Assembly: GCA_036676295.1 (NCBI GenBank)
Contig: JAKFDE010000062.1
Coordinates: 62,001-126,000 of the forward strand
DNA: 64,000 bases
Reading direction: 5' to 3'
From: UBA4416 sp036676295
GTDB lineage: Bacteria; Bacteroidota; Bacteroidia; B-17B0; Aurantibacillaceae
This document shows, piece after piece, positions 26,977 through 35,579 of the stretch. Position 1 is the first letter of the stretch. Every line of letters begins with the position of its first letter. A program made the position numbers and the translations under genes. The notes below the pieces were generated by a model. That model worked only from the letters and a program-made list of their open reading frames with translations. It had not been told where the DNA came from and ran no database searches.

Positions 26977-27798
26977 ATGGAATTCGAATTTAAACAAACT
27001 CAATTTGATCCTGACAGTTTGAAACTGTATTCAAAGTTATTATCAGAAGTATTCCCTTCTACAAAGAAATACACACCTGAATTTTTAAATTGGCAATACA
27101 ATCTTAATCCCAATGGACCTGTAATAGGTTTTGATGCTTTTTTAAATGGCGAATTAGCCGCGCATTATGTTACAATTCCAGTTGAATATATAAAAGACAA
27201 TAAAAATTATAAAGGCCTACTATCTTTAAACACAGCCACTAACTCTAAGTTTCAAGGCAAAGGACTTTTCACAAAACTGGCTGATAAAACTTATGACTTT
27301 GCAAAAAACAATGGCTACCAATTTGTAATTGGAGTAGCAAACCAAAATAGCACACATGGTTTTATAAAAAAATTAGGTTTTCATTTAATAGCGCCGTTAG
27401 ATGCCTATATCTATTTGGGTGATAATGAAAAAAATATTGTAGCGGATGTGTTATTTCAATCGCAGATGAATGAAGCTGCAATGACCTGGCGGATCAACAA
27501 TCCTTCTAATCCCTATTTTTTTTCCAATGGATTTATTTATTCCTCAACAGATAAGAGATCTATAAAAGCATGTTTAAGCAAGGCGAAAACCACACAACAA
27601 AAAAATAATGCATCGTTGTTATTGAAGATGGCCATTGGCATCAACAATAAACCAAACACCTTGTTCAAAATTAAAATTCCGAACAAACTAAAACCCTCCC
27701 CATTAAATTTAATTTTCAAAAAAATAGACCCTGAATTCAACCTCCAAATCAATGCGTCAAATACATTTTTCGAATTAATTGATTTTGATGCATATTAA
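26977..27798 (+). CDS. GNAT family N-acetyltransferase
   Basis: A 273-residue protein with a GNAT fold: the acetyl-CoA-binding stretch TNSKFQGKGLFTKLADKTYDF (about residues 88-108) carries the Q/RxxGxG-like QGKGLF loop, and GVANQNSTHGFIKKLGF is the following beta4/alpha4 region. Such enzymes in glycan clusters acylate amino-sugars or related precursors. The ATG at 26977 is chosen over the overlapping GTG at 26965. It lies directly after the deacetylase, which suggests an amine freed by the deacetylase could be re-acylated; that is inference. Confidence 0.85.
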   Translation: MEFEFKQTQFDPDSLKLYSKLLSEVFPSTKKYTPEFLNWQYNLNPNGPVIGFDAFLNGELAAHYVTIPVEYIKDNKNYKGLLSLNTATNSKFQGKGLFTKLADKTYDFAKNNGYQFVIGVANQNSTHGFIKKLGFHLIAPLDAYIYLGDNEKNIVADVLFQSQMNEAAMTWRINNPSNPYFFSNGFIYSSTDKRSIKACLSKAKTTQQKNNASLLLKMAIGINNKPNTLFKIKIPNKLKPSPLNLIFKKIDPEFNLQINASNTFFELIDFDAY

Positions 27799-27803
27799 TT
27801 TTT

Positions 27804-28937
27804 GTGGAAAATAGCAAAAACATATTTAATAAAGCTTTACTTCTGGTAGCTTTTATTGCTTTGTCATTACCTATACTTCATAATAATATTATTAATATTC
27901 CCTTGGTTAAACCATTAAAAGGAGATGTGGTTATTCCTGAAAATGTAAGTTTCTCTTTAAATAAATGGAACAGCGGGGAGTATCAGGAAAAAAAAGACAA
28001 TTATAATAATTCAATATTTAGCATTAGACCTATATTAATCAGGATAAATAATGAATTTTATTTTCGTGTATTTAAAACGGTAAGAGCCAATGGTATTGTT
28101 GTTGGCAAAAAAAATTACTTGTATGAAGAAAACTACATCAAGGCATACAATGGAACAGACTTTATAGGAGAAGACAGTCTGAGAAACATCTTAACTAAAT
28201 TAGAATTTATATCAGACACTTTAAATAAACTCAACAAACAACTGATCATTGTTTTTGCCGCAGGTAAAGCCTCTTTTTATCCTGAATTTATTCCGGATAA
28301 ATATTTACCGGCTAAGGAAAAAACCAATTATAAATTTTTATCCGTTGCTGCCAAAAAAATGGATTTGAATGTTATTGATTTCAACCGGTGGTTCATAGAT
28401 AACAAACACAAATCAAAACATCCTTTATACCCTCAATTTGGCATTCATTGGAGCACATATGGCTCGGCATTCGCAGCGGACTCCATTATCCGATACATTG
28501 AAGAAAAACGAAATATTGATGCTCCGAATTTCATATATGATGGTTTTGATTTTAAGCAACCTTTTGAAACAGATTATGACATTGCAGATGGAATGAATTT
28601 ATTATTTAAATTAAAAAGTTTTCAGATGACATATCCTAAATTGCAAATACAAAAAGGTGAAACCAAACCAAAAGTTTTAATGATCGCCGATAGTTATTAC
28701 TGGGAAATGTATGGCAAAGGGATCTCTAATTGTTTTCAAGATGATCACTTTTGGTACTACAATCAATTAGTGTATCCTCAAAGTAATACAACAGAAACTT
28801 ACACAAATGATCTAGATTTTAAATCGGAAATAAACAATCACGAAGTGATTATCATTATGGCAACTGAAGCTAGCCTGAAAGATCTGGGCTGGGGATTTAT
28901 CGAAAAAGCTGATTTATTCTTTAAGGGGAAGTTATAA
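27804..28937 (+). CDS. AlgX/AlgJ-like SGNH-hydrolase-domain membrane-anchored protein
   Basis: A 377-residue protein with one N-terminal TM anchor (about 11-30) and an extracytoplasmic domain. GIHWSTYGSAFAADSIIRYI resembles the catalytic H-W-(S/T) block of AlgX/AlgJ, and VLMIADSYYWEMYG the SGNH Asp-Ser block. These enzymes transfer acetyl groups onto exopolysaccharide in the periplasm, usually with an MBOAT partner (AlgI), which is absent here. The start is GTG. It closes the plus-strand glycan module and its stop nearly touches that of the convergent wecB. Confidence 0.82.
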   Translation: MENSKNIFNKALLLVAFIALSLPILHNNIINIPLVKPLKGDVVIPENVSFSLNKWNSGEYQEKKDNYNNSIFSIRPILIRINNEFYFRVFKTVRANGIVVGKKNYLYEENYIKAYNGTDFIGEDSLRNILTKLEFISDTLNKLNKQLIIVFAAGKASFYPEFIPDKYLPAKEKTNYKFLSVAAKKMDLNVIDFNRWFIDNKHKSKHPLYPQFGIHWSTYGSAFAADSIIRYIEEKRNIDAPNFIYDGFDFKQPFETDYDIADGMNLLFKLKSFQMTYPKLQIQKGETKPKVLMIADSYYWEMYGKGISNCFQDDHFWYYNQLVYPQSNTTETYTNDLDFKSEINNHEVIIIMATEASLKDLGWGFIEKADLFFKGKL

Positions 28938-28938
28938 A

Positions 28939-30093
28939 TTACGATATAGACAAGTGCTCTATTATTTCTCCACAAATAAATTCAGCCGCTTTTCCATCTC
29001 CATATAATTTCGGAAATTCCAGATCTGTTTTAGATGTTAATATTTTAAACCCTGAAATTATTTTCTGTTCATCGGCATCAGCGATAATAGCTGTGCCGCA
29101 TTCCACTAACTCTACCCACTCCGTTTCCGAACGTAAAATCACACAAGTCTTTTCAAAGTAAAACGCTTCTTTTTGAACACCACCGCTATCTGTCATTACA
29201 ATTTTACAATTTTTCTCTAAGGCGGTCATTTCTAAAAACGAAACAGGCTCAATAATTTTAAAATGCTTACTCGATCTTACTTTTTGTAATAAATCATTAT
29301 TCAAATTAGTATCTAACAACTTGGCTGTTCTTGGATGTAATGGCAATACTATATCCATTTTTTCTTCTTCGCTGATTTTATATAAAGCTGAAAATAAAGC
29401 ATTTAATCGTACCGGTTCATCCGTATTGTTGTTACGATGAATAGTTGCTAGAATAAAATTGCCTTTACTTAAATTATGTTTTTTAATAATATTTGTTTTA
29501 AGATCGGCCATCTCCGAAAAATGTAAACTATTATCATACATAACATCTCCGCTATGGTAAATTTTAGGGTTGTTAGCAGAATAAGGAGGTTTCGCTGTAG
29601 ATAAAAACCCTTCTTTTACTAGATTACTAAATCCACTTTTTGTTGGAGAGAATAATAAAGTAGAAACGTGATCGCACATGATGCGATTAACTTCTTCAGG
29701 CATTGCTTTATTAAATGAACGAAGTCCTGCTTCGATATGAATAACAGGCACATGGATTTTACTCGCTGCAATTGCACCTGCTAATGTTGAATTAGTATCA
29801 CCATACAGCACTATTGCCTGTGGTTTTTCATTCAATAATATTTCTTCAATTCCCGCAATCATCGTTGCTGTCTGTTTTCCATGACTTCCGCTACCCACAT
29901 TTAAATTATAGTTTGGTGCAGGAATACCCAGTTCATCAAAAAACACCTGACTCATATTTGCATCATAATGTTGCCCGGTATGAACAATAATTTCTGTGAT
30001 CTGCTGAATAAATTTTTGTTTTATGGCTCTGCTCAAAGCAGCAGCTTTAATAATTTGTGGACGGGCACCAATAATGGTTACAATTTTTATCAT
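28939..30093 (-). CDS. wecB: UDP-N-acetylglucosamine 2-epimerase (non-hydrolysing)
   Basis: Interconverts UDP-GlcNAc and UDP-ManNAc, giving ManNAc-type precursors for surface polysaccharides. Start ATG at 30093 (MIKIVTIIGARPQIIKAAAL); the frame extends upstream into radC but this start is the family one. Typical motifs: HTGQHYDANMSQVFFDELG, VLYGDTNSTLAGA, IHIEAGLRSFN, MPEEVNRIMCDH and DSGGVQKEA. At 384 aa it has normal length. It follows radC by 7 bases and converges on the glycan module, whose products may use its sugar. Confidence 0.95.
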   Translation of the reverse strand: MIKIVTIIGARPQIIKAAALSRAIKQKFIQQITEIIVHTGQHYDANMSQVFFDELGIPAPNYNLNVGSGSHGKQTATMIAGIEEILLNEKPQAIVLYGDTNSTLAGAIAASKIHVPVIHIEAGLRSFNKAMPEEVNRIMCDHVSTLLFSPTKSGFSNLVKEGFLSTAKPPYSANNPKIYHSGDVMYDNSLHFSEMADLKTNIIKKHNLSKGNFILATIHRNNNTDEPVRLNALFSALYKISEEEKMDIVLPLHPRTAKLLDTNLNNDLLQKVRSSKHFKIIEPVSFLEMTALEKNCKIVMTDSGGVQKEAFYFEKTCVILRSETEWVELVECGTAIIADADEQKIISGFKILTSKTDLEFPKLYGDGKAAEFICGEIIEHLSIS

Positions 30094-30100
30094 ACTATTT

Positions 30101-30808
30101 TTATAAAACGCCTTCATCGGCAAAACTGAAATATGCTTGATCCCCAATAATCAGATGGTCCTGTATGATCATGTCCAAAAGTTTAACGGCTTCCTTTACT
30201 TTTTTAGTGAGGTGAATATCTTCATTACTTGCTTTTAAATTTCCTGAAGGATGATTATGCGCTAAAATAATACCGCTTGCTAAACACTCAATAGCAGGTT
30301 TTAAAATTAATCTCACATCAACCACTGTGCCGCTAACGCCACCTTTACTAATACATTCTGTTTTTATAACCGTGTTGTTACGGTTCATAAAAATAACCCA
30401 AAACTCTTCATGTGGCAGATCACTCAATTTTGATTTGATCACATCGTACGCCTGTTTAGACGACGTGATTTTCACTTTATCTACCATTGTTTCATCCAAA
30501 CGTCTTCTGCCTATTTCCAGCGCAGCGGCAATAGTTACTGCTTTGGCCTCACCTACTCCTTTATATTTTTTCAGATCATTTAATTGCAGTTTTGCTAACT
30601 GATTGATAGAATTTTGATTGCTATTTAAAATTCGCTGCGCCAGTTGAACTGCCGTTTCGTTTTTGTTTCCTGAGGCTAATAAAATAGCTAATAACTCGGC
30701 ATCCGATAAAGATTGTTTGCCTTTAGTAATGAGTTTTTCCCTTGGCCTGTCATCTTCTGCCCAAGCCTTAATGGTTAAATGTTTATGAGAAATGTCTTCC
30801 AGATCCAT
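30101..30808 (-). CDS. radC: DNA repair protein RadC family (JAMM domain)
   Basis: A 235-residue protein with an N-terminal helix-hairpin-helix region (LNDLKKYKGVGEAKAVTIAAA, about 76-96) and a JAMM metalloprotease-like domain with AHNHPSGN (His184, His186) and Asp197. The cellular role of RadC is unsettled despite its name. Start ATG 30808 (MDLEDISHKHLTIKAWAEDD) is the conserved one; an upstream ATG at 30835 lies inside the promoter region (TAAATTTG at 30833-30840). Likely co-transcribed with wecB. Confidence 0.93.
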   Translation of the reverse strand: MDLEDISHKHLTIKAWAEDDRPREKLITKGKQSLSDAELLAILLASGNKNETAVQLAQRILNSNQNSINQLAKLQLNDLKKYKGVGEAKAVTIAAALEIGRRRLDETMVDKVKITSSKQAYDVIKSKLSDLPHEEFWVIFMNRNNTVIKTECISKGGVSGTVVDVRLILKPAIECLASGIILAHNHPSGNLKASNEDIHLTKKVKEAVKLLDMIIQDHLIIGDQAYFSFADEGVL

Positions 30809-30832
30809 GAACCTAAAAATAAGCAAAATTCT

Positions 30833-30840
30833 CAAATTTA
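30833..30840 (-). promoter_or_regulatory. -7 promoter element of radC-wecB
   Basis: On the minus strand this reads TAAATTTG, an exact TAnnTTTG match, with a TTTG 15 bases further upstream. It lies 24 bases before the chosen radC start and rules against the upstream ATG. Confidence 0.45.
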
Positions 30841-30874
30841 ACAGCCTAGACTGATCAAACTATCATTTATTTTA

Positions 30875-30882
30875 TATCTTTA
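30875..30882 (+). promoter_or_regulatory. Possible -7 element of the M4 protease gene
   Basis: TATCTTTA is one mismatch from TAnnTTTG and lies 17 bases before the ATG at 30900. The -33 element is not clear. Confidence 0.3.
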
Positions 30883-30899
30883 TTTTAAATATTTTCCAT

Positions 30900-33446
30900 A
30901 TGCGTAAACTAACTTCAATTTTTACAGCGCTCATTTTTTCTTCATTATTATTTTCTCAAAAAAATTTCACATCCGTTAATGGTGTTAAAATAGAAAGCTA
31001 CTCAAACGTAACCCAGTTGCCTTTAATGGTTAATGTAAATGAAGCGAAAAAATTATCCATTGATAAATTTCCGGAATGGTTAAGAAATGAGTTTATAGGC
31101 AATAAAGAGCTATCGTTTTCATTCATTAAAACTGATAAAGATCAACTCGGATCTCAGCATGCTCGCTTTCAACAATATTATAAAGGAGTTAAAATTGAAA
31201 ACTCAATGGTTATTGCTCATTACAACAATAATCTCGTTCAATCTTTTAATGGCGACTGGTATGCAAATGTAATTATTTCAAATAGTAACGCTTTATCTGA
31301 ACAACAAGCTTTGCAATTTGCTTTAAATAAAATAAATGCTAAAAAATACAAATGGGAAAATGAAACTTATGAAGCCCAAATGAAGAAAGCCTTGAAGGAT
31401 CCTGATTTTACTTATAAACCAAAAGGAGAGTTAATTGTTTTACCGATTATTGATCCTAAACAAAAAACAATTGATTTTTCATATGCTTACAAATTCAATA
31501 TCTATGCCGAAAAACCATTGTATAGAGCCAATGTATACGTTGATGCAACTTCTGGAAAGATCATAAAAGAACAAAATTTGATTTGTACTATAGACGTTAG
31601 CGCAACAGCAAATACAAAGTATAGCGGTACTCAAACAATTACCACTGATAATTATACCAGTGGATCTTATCGACTAAGAGAAACCGGCAGAGGTAATGGT
31701 ATTGAAACTTATAATTTAAATAATACGACCAACTACACAAATACCGATTTCACAAACAACTCAACATCCTGGACCAATTTAGGATTTGACCAAGCGGCAA
31801 CAGATGCACATTGGGGAGCTGAAAAAACATATGATTATTTTAACACTACTTTTTCAAGAAACAGTATTGATGACAATGGTTTTGCTTTATTGAGCTACGT
31901 TCATTATGATGTGGATTTTGTAAATGCTTTTTGGGATGGACAATGTATGACTTATGGTGATGGAGACATGACTCAGGATTTTTCGGAAATGACAGGCTTG
32001 GATGTTTGCGGACATGAAATTACCCATGGGCTTGTTCAATTCACAGCTCAATTGGGTGGCGGAGAAGCCGATGCTCTTAATGAAGCTTTTGCTGATATTT
32101 TTGGTACGGCTGTAGAATGGTATGCTCGTCCATCACAACATGACTGGATAATGGGAAAAGATATCATGCCCAGCGGAACAGGAATTAGAGATATGTCTGA
32201 CCCGAATTCCATACAACAGCCCGACACTTACTTAGGGAATTTTTGGGATCAAACAGACGAACCGCATGCAAATGCGGGCCCTTGTATTTACTGGTACTAT
32301 TTATTATCTGTTGGTGGAAACGGAACGAATGATAATAGTCAAAATTATAACGTTACAGGCATTAGCATGGCCAAAGCATCTGCTATTGCTTACAGAGCAT
32401 TGAATACATACATGACACCTAATACTGATTATGCTAATGTTAGAGCGTATACCATTCAAGCAGCAAAAGATCTATATGGCTCTTGTTCTAATGAAGCAAT
32501 ACAAACTACAAATGCCTGGTATGCCGTTGGCGTTGGTGCGCAATATGTAGCAGGTGTTATAGCACCAGATTTTTCAGCAAATCAAACCATTGCGTGTACA
32601 GTTCCGGCAACCGTTAATTTTTCCAATCTTACAAATAGTGGCTCTGCTTACACATGGCATTTTGGAGATGGCTCTACAAGTACTGTAAACAACCCCACTC
32701 ACACTTACACCGCCAGTGGCATTTACTCCGTAAAATTAGTTGCTACCGCTTGCAGTGGTGGTTTAAAGGATAGTATTTTGAAAACAAATTATGTTAATGT
32801 AAATACTAGTAATCCATGTATTTATTCGATGCCTAATTCACCAGTCAATTATTCAGTTTGCACAGGCATATTATTCGACGATGGTGGATCAACCACCAAT
32901 TATAGCGATAACAGTAATAAACAAGTTAGTATCATCACAAATCCTGGTGGAACTATCAGTATAAATTTTACGAGTTTTTCTATGGAAGATGGTTATGATT
33001 ACGTTAAACTATACAGAGGAACTTCTACTGCAGGCGCAAATTTAATTGGTTCATACACCGGTAACAATTTACCTAATAATGGTTTATCAATTGCCACCAA
33101 CACCAACGTTGTTACCATCGTACAATATTCAGATATGTTTTTAACCGAATCAGGATTTGAATTACACTGGCAATGCAGTAACGTTTCGGGAATCAATGAC
33201 CCAGGAATTGATATTGGTGAATTGATTATTTATCCAAACCCTACACGAAACACAATTACCATCGATAATATTAAAGCTGTGAAATTAATAGAGATCACAA
33301 ATGCATTAGGTCAGATCCAACAACAGGTAAATATGACTGGTGAAAATTCAACGACAATAGTTACAGATAATTTATCAGATGGTATTTATTTTGTGAAACT
33401 ATACACAAATGAGCAAGTGATCACTAAAAAAATCATTAAGCAATAA
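30900..33446 (+). CDS. Secreted M4 (thermolysin-like) metalloprotease with PKD, CUB and T9SS type A domains
   Basis: Zinc protease exported through Sec and then the T9SS. Signal peptide residues 1-19 (ends LLFSQ); FTP/PepSY propeptide about 20-230; M4 catalytic domain about 245-555 with HEITH (His372, Glu373, His376) and the downstream Glu ligand in NEAFAD (Glu395); PHANAGPCIYWYY holds the expected catalytic His. A PKD domain follows (AYTWHFGDGSTSTVNNPTHTY), then a CUB domain (CTGILFDDGGSTTNYSDNSN), and a C-terminal T9SS type A sorting domain (IIYPNPTRNTITID to GIYFVKLYT). Likely degrades external protein for nutrition. All catalytic residues are present. Confidence 0.95.
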   Translation: MRKLTSIFTALIFSSLLFSQKNFTSVNGVKIESYSNVTQLPLMVNVNEAKKLSIDKFPEWLRNEFIGNKELSFSFIKTDKDQLGSQHARFQQYYKGVKIENSMVIAHYNNNLVQSFNGDWYANVIISNSNALSEQQALQFALNKINAKKYKWENETYEAQMKKALKDPDFTYKPKGELIVLPIIDPKQKTIDFSYAYKFNIYAEKPLYRANVYVDATSGKIIKEQNLICTIDVSATANTKYSGTQTITTDNYTSGSYRLRETGRGNGIETYNLNNTTNYTNTDFTNNSTSWTNLGFDQAATDAHWGAEKTYDYFNTTFSRNSIDDNGFALLSYVHYDVDFVNAFWDGQCMTYGDGDMTQDFSEMTGLDVCGHEITHGLVQFTAQLGGGEADALNEAFADIFGTAVEWYARPSQHDWIMGKDIMPSGTGIRDMSDPNSIQQPDTYLGNFWDQTDEPHANAGPCIYWYYLLSVGGNGTNDNSQNYNVTGISMAKASAIAYRALNTYMTPNTDYANVRAYTIQAAKDLYGSCSNEAIQTTNAWYAVGVGAQYVAGVIAPDFSANQTIACTVPATVNFSNLTNSGSAYTWHFGDGSTSTVNNPTHTYTASGIYSVKLVATACSGGLKDSILKTNYVNVNTSNPCIYSMPNSPVNYSVCTGILFDDGGSTTNYSDNSNKQVSIITNPGGTISINFTSFSMEDGYDYVKLYRGTSTAGANLIGSYTGNNLPNNGLSIATNTNVVTIVQYSDMFLTESGFELHWQCSNVSGINDPGIDIGELIIYPNPTRNTITIDNIKAVKLIEITNALGQIQQQVNMTGENSTTIVTDNLSDGIYFVKLYTNEQVITKKIIKQ

Positions 33447-33483
33447 TAATCAAGTATAATTCACAAAACATAGTTAGTTTTAG

Positions 33484-33491
33484 TACTTTTG
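33484..33491 (+). promoter_or_regulatory. -7 promoter element of the MFS gene
   Basis: TACTTTTG is an exact TAnnTTTG match, 26 bases before the ATG at 33518. Confidence 0.4.
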
Positions 33492-33517
33492 CCATGCAAT
33501 AACCATAACACGGCTAA

Positions 33518-34786
33518 ATGCTAAAAGACTCTCTTAACATATTAAAACACAAAGAATTTAGATGGTTTGTGTTTGCTCGTTTTTTTCTCACATTGGCGAT
33601 ACAAATGCAAATGAGTACCATCAATTTGCAGGTTTATTACGAGTATATTAAGTATGACTATCCTGATGGTGGAGAGTTTATTTTAGGTCTTATCGGTTTA
33701 ACGGAAGCTGTCCCTTTTATTATTACTTCGTTTTTTTCTGGTTATTTAGCAGATACTGTTGATCGTAAAAAAATCCTTTTAATTGGTTGTGTAGCTTTAT
33801 TTATTGGTTCATTATTTTTATGGGTCTTTAGTATTGATTTTTTTACCTGGTTGAGCAGCTTAGGAATGACAGCTTTGTTTATTGTCGTGTTTATATTTGG
33901 GATAATTCGTTCTTTTTTAGCAGTTACAACAGCTCCATTCATGAGTCAGATTATTTCGCGTGAGTTATACACTCAGTCTGCTACTTGGAATAGTACCGCC
34001 TGGCATATTGCATCTATTTTAGGTCCTGTTTTGGCTGGCCTCATATATGGTTTTAATAATGCTTTAAATGCCAATTGGTGTTATGCATTAACTTGTATTT
34101 TATTCTTATTGACATTTATGTGTTTCTCGTTTATTGAGTCAAAACCGATGCCCCCAAAAGTTAAGCATGAAAGTTTTATGCAGAGCATGAGTGTAGGTGT
34201 GAAGTTTGTTTTTAATAATAAATTAGTACTAAGTGCTCTTTCATTAGATTTATTTGCTGTGTTATTTGGTGGAGCAATAGCATTGATTCCTATTTTTACT
34301 GATAAAATTTTGCAATTAGGCCCTGAGGCTTATGGCCTATTACGAACAGCTCCCGCTATTGGGGCTGTACTCATGGCTTTTTATTTAGCGGTGCATACAC
34401 CAACTAAACGAGCAGGAATTAGTTTATTGGTCGGTGTTGGGGCTTTTGGTTTATTCACTATTTTATTTGCCTTATCTACTAATTATTGGGTTGCTTTTGT
34501 CATGTTATTGTGTACCGGCGCTTTCGATAATATCAGTGTTGTGATCAGGCATAGCATTTTACAATTATCTACGCCCGACGAAATGCGTGGCAGAGTAGCC
34601 GCTGTAAATAGTATTTTTATTGGCAGTAGTAACGAGATAGGCGCTTTTGAATCCGGTGTAGCCGCCAGATTTTTAGGTTTAGTTCCTTCCATTGTATTTG
34701 GTGGAGTAATGACGATTTTAGTTGTATTGGGAGTTAACAAATTAAATCCTGATTTAAAAAATATGGATCTAACTAAACTAGAATAA
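33518..34786 (+). CDS. MFS transporter (EntS/MFS_3-like)
   Basis: A 422-residue secondary transporter with 12 predicted TM segments. The cytoplasmic loop motif GYLADTVDRKKILL between TM2 and TM3 is the MFS signature (G-x-L-a-D-r-x-g-r-k/r). The sequence type resembles the EntS/enterobactin-exporter-like MFS_3 group, but the substrate cannot be read from the sequence. The following gene starts 1 base after its stop, so the two are co-transcribed. Confidence 0.9.
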   Translation: MLKDSLNILKHKEFRWFVFARFFLTLAIQMQMSTINLQVYYEYIKYDYPDGGEFILGLIGLTEAVPFIITSFFSGYLADTVDRKKILLIGCVALFIGSLFLWVFSIDFFTWLSSLGMTALFIVVFIFGIIRSFLAVTTAPFMSQIISRELYTQSATWNSTAWHIASILGPVLAGLIYGFNNALNANWCYALTCILFLLTFMCFSFIESKPMPPKVKHESFMQSMSVGVKFVFNNKLVLSALSLDLFAVLFGGAIALIPIFTDKILQLGPEAYGLLRTAPAIGAVLMAFYLAVHTPTKRAGISLLVGVGAFGLFTILFALSTNYWVAFVMLLCTGAFDNISVVIRHSILQLSTPDEMRGRVAAVNSIFIGSSNEIGAFESGVAARFLGLVPSIVFGGVMTILVVLGVNKLNPDLKNMDLTKLE

Positions 34787-34787
34787 A

Positions 34788-35567
34788 TTGAAAAACGAAT
34801 TATCTGACATCAAAGAATTATTAGATGAAAAGTATTTTCAATTTAATAACCAATCCTTTATCGAAACCGATCCGATATCCATTCCTCATCAGTTTTCAAA
34901 AAAAGAAGATATAGAGATCTCTGCATTTTTGACAGCTACAATAGCCTGGGGCCAACGCATTTCTATTATCAACAATGGAAATAAGTTGATGCGACTAATG
35001 AACAATGAACCTCATGATTTTATTTTAAATTTTTCGAAACAAGATGCTTTACGATTTGAAACATTTGTTCACAGAACGTTTAACACAACCGATTGCGTGT
35101 TCTTTTTGTATGCTTTAAAAAATATTTACATAAAACATCAAGGCTTAGAAAACGCATTCTCAAAACTTAATTCTGAAAATGAAGTGAATGTTAAACAAGC
35201 GATCGTTAATTTCAGAACTCTGTTTTTAAAAACACCTCATCAAAGCAGAAGCGAAAAACATATCTCTAATCCTGATGCCAAATCGAGCGCCAAGCGTTTA
35301 TGTATGTTCTTAAGATGGATGATACGTCATGACAAACATGGTGTTGATTTTGGCATTTGGAAATCTCTTAAACCTCAACAATTGTGCTTACCCTTAGATG
35401 TACACACTGGAAACGTAAGCCGAAAATTAGGATTGCTAACACGTACTCAAAACGACTGGCAAGCTGTAGAAGAAATTACAAATGTTTTAAAGCAGTTTGA
35501 TTCAAAAGACCCGATCAAATATGATTTCTCATTATTTGGATTAGGCGCCTTTGAAGGTTTTAAATAA
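34788..35567 (+). CDS. TIGR02757 (DUF2400) family protein
   Basis: A 259-residue protein with the TIGR02757 pattern: DPISIPHQFSKKEDIEISAF, ATIAWGQRISIINNGNKLM, HRTFNTTDC, KRLCMFLRWMIRHDKHGVDFG and LPLDVHTGNVSRKLGL. The family is widespread in Bacteroidota and resembles helix-hairpin-helix DNA glycosylases at a distance, but has no established activity. The start is TTG, with no better alternative. It lies 1 base after the MFS gene and converges on the OmpA-family gene. Confidence 0.9.
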   Translation: MKNELSDIKELLDEKYFQFNNQSFIETDPISIPHQFSKKEDIEISAFLTATIAWGQRISIINNGNKLMRLMNNEPHDFILNFSKQDALRFETFVHRTFNTTDCVFFLYALKNIYIKHQGLENAFSKLNSENEVNVKQAIVNFRTLFLKTPHQSRSEKHISNPDAKSSAKRLCMFLRWMIRHDKHGVDFGIWKSLKPQQLCLPLDVHTGNVSRKLGLLTRTQNDWQAVEEITNVLKQFDSKDPIKYDFSLFGLGAFEGFK

Positions 35568-35579
35568 AACTAACTACTA

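Noticed and set aside
30900..33446. Inactive (pseudo) protease
   Set aside because: HEITH, the downstream Glu ligand and the catalytic His block are all intact and the frame is unbroken.
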